Part shown: in pieces, positions 12,305-17,501 of the stretch
Numbering within the stretch: position 1 is the stretch's first letter
Layout of the letters: every line of letters starts with the position of its first letter
From: a virus
Length of the DNA: 26,455 nucleotides
IMG/VR virus record: IMGVR_UViG_3300042541_001248
Coordinates: 1-26,455 of that record
Direction: 5' to 3' (one strand)
Position numbers and translations under genes: made by a program
The notes under the pieces: model-generated
Database searches by the model: none
What the model saw: only the letters and a program-made list of their open reading frames with translations
Told to the model about the DNA's origin: nothing

Positions 12305-13116
12305 GCACGGCAATGTCAATCAAGGAGAAGGCGGCGACGGTGCGGTCTTTGATCGAGCGCAGCAAGGCGCAGATTCAGGCCGCTCTGCCCCGTCACCTGA
12401 CGGCAGAGAGGATGATGAGGGTTTGCAACACGGCGGTCCAGAAGACTCCCCAACTGCTCGACTGCGAGCCGCGGAGTCTGATTGGTGCCATCGTGCAGGC
12501 AAGCCAGTTGGGGCTGGAGCCCGATGGCACACTCGGTCACGCCTATCTGATTCCGTTTAACAACCGGAAGACGGGCAAGACAGAGTGCCAGTTCATCCCC
12601 GGCTACAAGGGTCTGATCGAGTTGGCGAGGCGGTCGGCGCAGATCAGCACGATCTACTCGCAGGCTGTCCATGCCAACGACGAGTGGGACTTCGCCTTCG
12701 GGCTGGAACCGCGGCTGACTCACAAGCCGACCGATGGAGAGCCGGGGCCTATGGTCGCCGTCTACGCCGTCGCTCGACTGCGTGATGGTGGTGCGCAGTT
12801 TGAGTGGATGTGGAAGCGTGAGGTCGATGCCATCCGTTCGTCATCCCGTGCCGGCAACAGCGGGCCGTGGGTGACGCACTACGAAGAGATGGCAAAGAAG
12901 ACGGCGCTTCGGCGGCTCTGCAAGTTGTTGCCGACCTCGCCGGAACTCACCAGGGCGGTTGCACTGGACGAGCAGGCCGAGGCCAGCGTCCCGCAGCAGT
13001 TGGATGTGTTCGTGACCGACGAGGACGTTGAGGACAGCGATTCTGGCGAGATCGAGGGTGCCACGCACGTGGCAGAGGTCGTGAAGAAGTTGGCGACGGT
13101 CGCTAACAACAAATAG
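12301..13116 (+). CDS. recT: RecT single-strand annealing protein
   Basis: 271 aa, normal for RecT. Typical blocks are AERMMRVCNTAVQKTPQLLDCEPRSL, AIVQASQLGLEPDGTLGHAYLIPF, CQFIPGYKGLIELARRS, and the C-terminal GPWVTHYEEMAKKTALRRLCKLLP. An acidic tail (VTDEDVEDSDSGEIEG) follows. It anneals complementary single strands made by the YqaJ exonuclease and is coupled to it by an ATGA overlap. Together with RusA downstream it forms a recombination-based replication module. Confidence 0.94.
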   Translation: MSTAMSIKEKAATVRSLIERSKAQIQAALPRHLTAERMMRVCNTAVQKTPQLLDCEPRSLIGAIVQASQLGLEPDGTLGHAYLIPFNNRKTGKTECQFIPGYKGLIELARRSAQISTIYSQAVHANDEWDFAFGLEPRLTHKPTDGEPGPMVAVYAVARLRDGGAQFEWMWKREVDAIRSSSRAGNSGPWVTHYEEMAKKTALRRLCKLLPTSPELTRAVALDEQAEASVPQQLDVFVTDEDVEDSDSGEIEGATHVAEVVKKLATVANNK

Positions 13117-13131
13117 TCATTAGGGCTGCGT

Positions 13132-13169
13132 CCGGGGCGAGTGTCTCACATTTGGGACGCTCGCCCCGG
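13132..13169 (+). promoter_or_regulatory. Perfect 10-bp hairpin holding a 14-nt element in its loop
   Basis: CCGGGGCGAG (13132-13141) and CTCGCCCCGG (13160-13169) form a perfect 10-bp stem. The consensus copy GTGTCTCACATTTG (13141-13154) starts on the last stem base and fills the loop. The structure lies between recT and the next gene's AGGAGG. No U-run follows, so attenuation, mRNA processing or protein binding is likelier than intrinsic termination. Confidence 0.68.
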
Positions 13170-13194
13170 CGGGCCGCGCAAGGAGGCAAGCGCT

Positions 13195-13929
13195 GTGGCA
13201 GATAACGTCGATTCTTACATACCTTTTTTTGGAAGAGATTTCCTTACGGCCACGATGGGCTGGACGGCAGAGGAGAGGGGCCACTATCTGGTTTTGCTCA
13301 TCACGCAATGGGAGCAGGGCTCGATACCGGCAGAAGCAGACCGAATCGAGTTAATGTCTCCGGGGGTCTGCAAGTGTTGGGGGACCATAGCCCCGAAGTT
13401 CCCTGTGGGGCCTGACAGCCTCCGTAGGAATCAAAGGATGGAAGAGCACAGGGCAAGAGCAGAGGGCCTTAGAAGGGCCAGATCGCAAGCAGGAGCGAAG
13501 GGCAACCGTGCCAGATGGGGAGATCGCGAGGTGATCGCAAACGAATCGCAAAGGGATCGCAAAGCGATTGATTTGCGAATCGCAAACACTATCGCAAAAG
13601 CATCGCCTCCATCTCCATCTCCATCTCCAATAAAGAAAGAAGAACTGCGTTCTTCTTCCTACGAGGAGAAGGTAGGACTTCCAGAATTTCCTTGCGATAA
13701 GGGCACGTGGGCTCCGACGCCGGAAATGGTGGCTGAATGGCAAGTCACGTACCCGGAACTCGACGTTGGCGGGCAACTGCGGCGGGCGAGGCAATGGTGC
13801 GCAGATAACCCCGAACGCAGGAAGACGCGAAGAGGGATGCGGGGGTTCATTGGTCGTTGGTTGGCAAATGCGAAGACCGCGCCGAAGCCGGTCTCGTCAA
13901 GCACGAAGGTTCTGGCAACGCTGTCGTAA
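13195..13929 (+). CDS. DUF1376-type replication protein, contains iterons
   Basis: 244 aa from the GTG at 13195, chosen because AGGAGG lies 8 bases before it; an earlier in-frame GTG at 13141 lies inside the hairpin. Residues about 7-50 (YIPFFGRDFLTATMGWTAEERGHY, LLITQWEQGSIP) match DUF1376, a domain found at the start of phage replication proteins. The centre is basic and low complexity (RARAEGLRRARSQAGAKGNRARWG) with a Pro/Ser linker. The C-terminus (PTPEMVAEWQVTYPELDVGGQLRRARQWC, GFIGRWL) resembles the end of phage replisome organisers. The gene carries the 11-bp-phased ATCGCAAA repeats, suggesting an initiator with an internal origin. Confidence 0.82.
   Translation: MADNVDSYIPFFGRDFLTATMGWTAEERGHYLVLLITQWEQGSIPAEADRIELMSPGVCKCWGTIAPKFPVGPDSLRRNQRMEEHRARAEGLRRARSQAGAKGNRARWGDREVIANESQRDRKAIDLRIANTIAKASPPSPSPSPIKKEELRSSSYEEKVGLPEFPCDKGTWAPTPEMVAEWQVTYPELDVGGQLRRARQWCADNPERRKTRRGMRGFIGRWLANAKTAPKPVSSSTKVLATLS
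13523..13598 (+). repeat. Iteron array ATCGCAAA, candidate replication origin
   Basis: Perfect copies start at 13534, 13545, 13556, 13579 and 13591; a degenerate ATCGCGAG starts at 13523, and ATCGCAAG lies at 13482. Steps are 11, 11, 11, 23 and 12, about one helical turn each, all on one strand. The octamer falls in three different codon frames (IAN, ESQ, DRK, IAN, IAK), so the repetition is not a protein repeat. TTTGCG-AAT-CGCAAA makes a small dyad at 13572-13586. A pyrimidine tract of CATCTC units and an A-rich stretch follow (13601-13645). The arrangement parallels lambda ori inside gene O. Confidence 0.68.
13636..13656 (+). repeat. Short hairpin in the A/T-rich part beside the iterons
   Basis: AAGAAGAAC and GTTCTTCTT form a 9-bp stem with a TGC loop, inside the coding region and just past the A-rich stretch. 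It could be part of the origin, like the dyads near phage origins, or merely reflect the Lys/Glu-Ser codons. Confidence 0.4.
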
Positions 13930-13940
13930 GGAGACGCAAG

Positions 13941-14567
13941 ATGGAAAAAGATGAATTCAACGAGTGGCTGAAGCGGCATCAGAAGGCATATCCCGCGATG
14001 GTGGATTGGTTTGCGAACCTCCCTGACCAGAACGGCACGCTGGGCCTGTGGTTCGACGTTCTGCGGTGGGTGGACAGGGCTCACGCCGACGAGGCGACGA
14101 TGCGAATGATGAGAGGCGTCGAGCCGTTGGTGAAGTTTACGAACTGGCATGACACCCCGCGGTTCGTTACCGATCACGCTTCGTGTCTCAAACGTGAGTC
14201 AAAGCCAAGGCGCACGTTCGCTGTGCCGGAAGGCGATGAAGAGATTCGCTACGCATGCGCGACGTGCCGGGACACGGGCATCGTGGATGTGTTTCACGGC
14301 AGGGACGTTAAGGCAGTGCGTAAGGGCAAGTTCACTGCCGTGACGCTGCATCGCTCTGCGAGAGCGTGCTCCTGTGCAGCGCAGGCCCGCTACAAGGGCA
14401 TGATCGAAAAGGGCGACCTTCCGATCTTCAACGACGTTGTTGATGTGATCATCCCAAACGACAGGCCAGCGTGCACGGCGGCCACAGCAGAGCAAGACAT
14501 CCAGTGCATCGCGGAGTCCTACGACTCCGGTCCAGTGTCTCTTGACGATTGGGTTTCTTCACACTGA
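13941..14567 (+). CDS. Zinc-binding hypothetical protein after the initiator gene
   Basis: 208 aa from the ATG at 13941, with AAGGAG upstream. The N-terminal half (MEKDEFNEWLKRHQKAYPAMVDWF, then WFDVLRWVD) is helical and resembles the zinc-poor N-terminal part of loader-type proteins. Residues about 105-155 hold YACATCRDTGIVDVF and, later, ACSC, a CxxC...CxC ribbon. It sits where helicase loaders (lambda P-like) usually follow the initiator, but I see no AAA or Walker motif, so the role is open. The internal GTGTCTCAAACGTG at 14183 matches the 14-nt element. Confidence 0.7.
   Translation: MEKDEFNEWLKRHQKAYPAMVDWFANLPDQNGTLGLWFDVLRWVDRAHADEATMRMMRGVEPLVKFTNWHDTPRFVTDHASCLKRESKPRRTFAVPEGDEEIRYACATCRDTGIVDVFHGRDVKAVRKGKFTAVTLHRSARACSCAAQARYKGMIEKGDLPIFNDVVDVIIPNDRPACTAATAEQDIQCIAESYDSGPVSLDDWVSSH
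14183..14196 (+). promoter_or_regulatory. 14-nt TGTCTCA element inside a coding region
   Basis: Reads GTGTCTCAAACGTG and includes the palindrome CTCA-AACG-TGAG. It is the only copy lying well inside a gene, so it may be chance. Confidence 0.3.
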
Positions 14568-14579
14568 AAGGAGTCAGGC

Positions 14580-14840
14580 ATGAGCGGTTTATTCACGAAG
14601 ATCACATCGGTGGAACAGGCGCACACCCCGGTTGCGCCCACCGACCCTGTCAACCATCCACAGCACTACGTGTCGCACCCAAGCGGCGTCGAGTGTGTGC
14701 AGATAGCGGAACACTTTCCGTTCAACGTCGGCAACGCGATCAAGTACCTGTGGCGGGCTGGGCTCAAGGGAGACAGCATCGAAGACCTCCGCAAGTGCCT
14801 CTGGTACGTGGAGCGAGAAATCAAGCGGAGGGGAGGATGA
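14580..14840 (+). CDS. DUF3310 protein (SaV-type nucleotide kinase-like)
   Basis: 86 aa. The core DPVNHPQHYVSHPSGVECVQIAEHF, then FNVGNAIKYLWRAGLKGDSIEDLRKCLWYVEREI is diagnostic of DUF3310, a short domain common in phage genomes and sometimes called a nucleotide kinase-like or SaV protein. The family is usually helical and its biochemical role is uncertain. The ATG has AAAGGAG upstream. It overlaps the RusA gene by 4 bases (ATGA). Confidence 0.9.
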   Translation: MSGLFTKITSVEQAHTPVAPTDPVNHPQHYVSHPSGVECVQIAEHFPFNVGNAIKYLWRAGLKGDSIEDLRKCLWYVEREIKRRGG

Positions 14841-15274
14841 GCGAGTGGCAGGAATTTGTCGTGTATGGGATGCCCGTTCCGCAGCCGCGGCCCCGCATCT
14901 CCATGCGTGGTGGATTCGCAAAGGCATACACACCAGCGGACCACCCGATTGTGGCCTACAGAAAGGCGATAGCAAAAGCCGCGCTGAAGGCCAACCCGCT
15001 GAAGGATTGGCGTAAGAAACTTGGCCGCCGGGTGCGGCTCGAGGTGTGGTGCGTGTTCCAGCGCCCGAAGTCGCATCGGAGGGCGAACGGATCGTTGCTG
15101 GATAAAGCGCCGGCGCTGCCACGGCCAGACACCGACAACCTCGTTAAGGGAGTGATGGATGCGCTCACCACAGCGGGCATCTACTCTGACGATGTTGTCG
15201 TTGCCGACCATCGCTGTCGCAAGCGATACGTAGGCGCGCGCATCGCGCCACACACCGTCGTTCGCGTGCGCTAG
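14837..15274 (+). CDS. rusA: RusA-type Holliday junction resolvase
   Basis: 145 aa from the ATG at 14837, with GGGAGG directly upstream. The catalytic pattern is intact: D98 and D100 in RPDTDNLVKGVMDAL, K104, and D119 in IYSDDVVV. The spacing of 2, 6 and 21 residues is the same as that of E. coli RusA D70/D72/K76/D91. The N-terminus VYGMPVPQPRPR is typical. It cleaves Holliday junctions made by YqaJ/RecT recombination before packaging. Confidence 0.93.
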   Translation: MSEWQEFVVYGMPVPQPRPRISMRGGFAKAYTPADHPIVAYRKAIAKAALKANPLKDWRKKLGRRVRLEVWCVFQRPKSHRRANGSLLDKAPALPRPDTDNLVKGVMDALTTAGIYSDDVVVADHRCRKRYVGARIAPHTVVRVR

Positions 15275-15303
15275 TGTTGGCGCATTTGTGAGACACACAC
15301 TAG
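15271..15303 (+). promoter_or_regulatory. Inverted repeat enclosing a reversed 14-nt element
   Basis: CTAGTGT (15271-15277) and ACACTAG (15297-15303) are perfect 7-bp arms around a loop containing CATTTGTGAGACAC (15283-15296). That is the element GTGTCTCACAAATG on the minus strand, opposite to transcription. It lies between rusA and the ParB-DUF4417 gene, which has only a weak ribosome site. Confidence 0.55.
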
Positions 15304-15313
15304 ACTGAGCAAT

Positions 15314-16570
15314 ATGAAAGTTGAAATGCTCGCGCTCGGCGCGATCGTACCTTACGGCAAGAACCCTCGTCGCAACAAAAAGGCGGTCGATGCCGTCGCG
15401 GCATCCATCAAGCAATTCGGATGGCGGCAGCCAATCGTCGTTGATGCCGAGAAGGTAATCATCGTCGGGCATACCCGATACTTGGCTGCGCAGAAACTCG
15501 GCATCGAGAAGGTTCCCGTCGTTGTCGCGAAAGACTTGCGTCCAGAGCAAGTCAAGGCGTATCGGATCGCAGACAACAAGACGAACGAACTTGCGGAATG
15601 GGACGTTGGCTTGCTGTCGGAAGAACTCAAGGAATTGAGTGACGCCGGCTGGAACAACTTCTCAGACCTCGCGTTCTCGAACATGGAAATCGATGCGCTG
15701 TTGTCGCCGCTGGCAGCGGAGACATTTACGCCCGAAAGGCCCACCCTGGCTTCGGCTGCAGAGGAGCAAGCAACGAGCGCGGATGGCGAAGAGCCGGGGG
15801 ACTTGCCGGATGACTCGCGGTCGCGGAACTACCTCGAAGAAGAAATCGAGGATGACGCAGAGCCAACGGGATCGGAAGGCCAGATCACGCAATACCGAGA
15901 GGACGCGGTCTTCCCCGCGAAGAATCGCTGGGGCATTCCAGAGTTGCGCCCCGATATGTTGTGGGACGGCGACATCAAAGGCGTCTACACAATCGATGGA
16001 GACATCTCACCAACGCGGCTCGTGCATTGGGGAACAGTTGGGTTCGATGAGCGGATGCGGGATCACGTGATCTGCTTCTTCGCAGACGATCAGCGATTTG
16101 AGGCGGCAGTGTGGGACAAGGCGGTTTCGTACATCGACAAACTGAAAGTTGTGCAGCCGAGCGGCCTTGTGTCACCGGACTTCTCTCTCTGGCAGGCAGA
16201 CCCGCCGTGCATCAACCTCTACAACATCTACCGTCAGTTCTGGTGTGCGAGGTACTGGCAAGAGGCTGGATTCAAGATCCTGCCGAACATCGCGGTGCTT
16301 GACGAGCAGTCCTACGACTATGTCTTGCTAGGGATGCCCAAGCGGGTGCCGGCGGCAATCGTTCAGGCGAGGACTACCAGCGGCAGCGACTTCCAGAAAA
16401 AACTCTGGCTCGAGGGTTTGCACTGGTGGTGCAGCAAAATCGAATGTCCGAAGATTTTTGTGTACGGAGGGGAGCATCGGCACTGGATTGAGCCTGCATT
16501 GCCGCGAGGCCCCAAGTTTGTGTGGATCGATTCTTTTCACAAGGCTCGCAAGGAGATGGGCAAATGCTGA
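15314..16570 (+). CDS. ParB-like N-terminal domain fused to DUF4417
   Basis: 418 aa. Residues about 5-95 are a ParB/Srx-type domain: GKNPRRNKKAVDAVAASIKQFGWRQPIVVD, then IIVGHTRYLAAQKLG and YRIADNKTNELAEWD. In phages this domain is usually joined to a DNA methyltransferase. Here an acidic linker (about 135-195) is followed by a DUF4417 region from about 205: WGIPELRPDML, HVICFFADDQRFEAAVW, SPDFSLW, NIYRQFWCARYWQEAGFKILPNI, and a C-terminal FVYGG. DUF4417 has no known activity. The gene sits between recombination and packaging genes, a common place for ParB-like proteins. Confidence 0.86.
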   Translation: MKVEMLALGAIVPYGKNPRRNKKAVDAVAASIKQFGWRQPIVVDAEKVIIVGHTRYLAAQKLGIEKVPVVVAKDLRPEQVKAYRIADNKTNELAEWDVGLLSEELKELSDAGWNNFSDLAFSNMEIDALLSPLAAETFTPERPTLASAAEEQATSADGEEPGDLPDDSRSRNYLEEEIEDDAEPTGSEGQITQYREDAVFPAKNRWGIPELRPDMLWDGDIKGVYTIDGDISPTRLVHWGTVGFDERMRDHVICFFADDQRFEAAVWDKAVSYIDKLKVVQPSGLVSPDFSLWQADPPCINLYNIYRQFWCARYWQEAGFKILPNIAVLDEQSYDYVLLGMPKRVPAAIVQARTTSGSDFQKKLWLEGLHWWCSKIECPKIFVYGGEHRHWIEPALPRGPKFVWIDSFHKARKEMGKC

Positions 16571-16758
16571 TGCGATTTGACGAGGACTCGATCCTCGGTG
16601 GCGATGGCAAGGGCGGTGGCGGCGGGAAGAAGGCCAAGAAGGGTGCCCGCAGCGCGAAGAAGTCCAAGGCCCGCAAGGGCGGCGGCGGCGGCGGCGCGAA
16701 GAAGAAGGGCGCGAAGAAGGGTACGAAGAAGGCCGCAAAGAAGAAGAAGAAGCGCTAG
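16564..16758 (+). CDS. Small histone H1-like basic protein
   Basis: 64 aa. The ATG at 16564 (or 16570) overlaps the end of the upstream gene and is preceded by AAGGAG. The first 15 residues (MLMRFDEDSILGG) are acidic to neutral; the rest is a repeat of Lys, Ala and Gly (KKAKKGARSAKKSKARKGG and later KKGTKKAAKKKKKR). Such tails bind DNA or RNA by charge, as in bacterial H1-like proteins. It may condense DNA near packaging; that is inference. The sequence is low complexity, so the reading frame rests on the good start. Confidence 0.7.
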   Translation: MLMRFDEDSILGGDGKGGGGGKKAKKGARSAKKSKARKGGGGGGAKKKGAKKGTKKAAKKKKKR

Positions 16759-16780
16759 TCGCTTCCCCGATCAACCGCTC

Positions 16781-16815
16781 GGCGGGAAGGGCCGGAAAGC
16801 CGGAATCCTCCCGCC
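16781..16815. terminator. GC-rich hairpin between converging genes
   Basis: GGCGGGA (16781-16787) and TCCCGCC (16809-16815) form a perfect 7-bp stem around a centre with further GGC/GCC pairing. It lies between the end of the rightward basic-protein gene and the end of the leftward peptidase gene, as expected of a bidirectional terminator. There is no T-run on either side. Confidence 0.5.
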
Positions 16816-16831
16816 GGGCGGCGCTCGGCCG

Positions 16832-17215
16832 CTAGGCCCTCGTAAACCAGCGAACCACAAGCCAATTACCTCGCCGGTATTTGGAGTGCTTCAGCCTTCC
16901 AAGTTCTGGGTCAAGAACGTCAGGCCCATCAATGGCGATGAAATGCCCTCGATGCTTGCCCGCCTTGCGAATTAGCGCTGCGCAGCAGTCTCGCGGAGTC
17001 TTGGCAGTCCGAAACGGATCTCCCTGCCCAGACCTAGTCGCCACCACGGGCGAACCCAGCACGCTGCACGTTGCGATAAACTCGTTGACGGTCAGCCCAT
17101 CGTGCGACTCATTGTTTGGGTCCGCTTGGCAAGCCTTTGTCCATGACGTTCCTGCCACCATCGCCGCGGTCGCTATGCCGCAGTCAATCTCGTTCCATTG
17201 CCGTACTAGCCGCAT
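16832..17215 (-). CDS. C39-like papain-fold cysteine peptidase
   Basis: 127 aa from the ATG at 17215, with AGGAGG 11 bases upstream; the longer frame to 17386 crosses a promoter-like region. The motif QWNEIDCGIATAAMV with C12 is the C39-type nucleophile region. GHFIAIDG with H91, then VLDP with D102, supply the other catalytic residues. The size is that of single-domain C39-like peptidases. It is the only leftward gene in the right part of the window, with its own promoter and a hairpin at its end, which is typical of a moron. The substrate is unknown: peptidoglycan-linked or host peptide cleavage, or protease-type defence interference. Confidence 0.83.
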   Translation of the reverse strand: MRLVRQWNEIDCGIATAAMVAGTSWTKACQADPNNESHDGLTVNEFIATCSVLGSPVVATRSGQGDPFRTAKTPRDCCAALIRKAGKHRGHFIAIDGPDVLDPELGRLKHSKYRRGNWLVVRWFTRA

Positions 17216-17260
17216 TGTTACAATCCTCCTTGCATAACGTGGAAAAGACCGAAAAGGGCC

Positions 17261-17266
17261 ATTGTA
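17261..17266 (-). promoter_or_regulatory. Candidate extended -10 for the peptidase gene
   Basis: The minus strand shows TGG then TACAAT (TGN-TACAAT), an extended -10. No good -35 is seen. A start near 17255 would give a leader of about 40 bases. A rightward TGT-TACAAT lies at 17216-17224, facing this one. Confidence 0.4.
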
Positions 17267-17279
17267 CCACACCCCCCAA

Positions 17280-17501
17280 ATGGCTACATTACCACACGAA
17301 AAAAACGATGCGATAAATCTAGCGGCTCTGACGCCCGAGCAGATGGCAGATATTCTGTCGAAGGCGGGTGGCAAGACGATTGACATAGATCAAGTTGCCC
17401 GCGACATAGAGGCTGGCGCTCCGACAGACAAGGACGGCAATCTCAATATGCTGGCCTACGCTGCGTGGTTAGCCCGCGAGGCACAGGCGCAAGGGCATTG
17501 A
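17280..17501 (+). CDS. Small terminase-associated protein with YAAWL module
   Basis: 73 aa from the ATG at 17280 (79 aa from a TTG at 17262). The sequence reads LAALTPEQMADILSKAGGKTI, then VARDIEAGAPTDKDGNLNMLAYAAWLAREAQ. It immediately precedes TerL and shares with the TerL N-terminus the pattern V...I...G...DG.L...YAAWL. It is probably the small-terminase-like or helper DNA-binding component, by position and similarity. The ATG lacks a Shine-Dalgarno site. Its stop (TGA) overlaps the likely TTG start of TerL. Confidence 0.68.
   Translation: MATLPHEKNDAINLAALTPEQMADILSKAGGKTIDIDQVARDIEAGAPTDKDGNLNMLAYAAWLAREAQAQGH

Noticed and set aside
11270-12319. Leftward 349-aa frame opposite the YqaJ gene
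   Set aside because: YqaJ motifs are intact on the plus strand; the antisense frame is a GC-rich shadow with no family features.
13141-13194. GTG at 13141 as the start of the DUF1376 gene
   Set aside because: It sits in a perfect hairpin with no ribosome site; the GTG at 13195 has AGGAGG at 8 bases.
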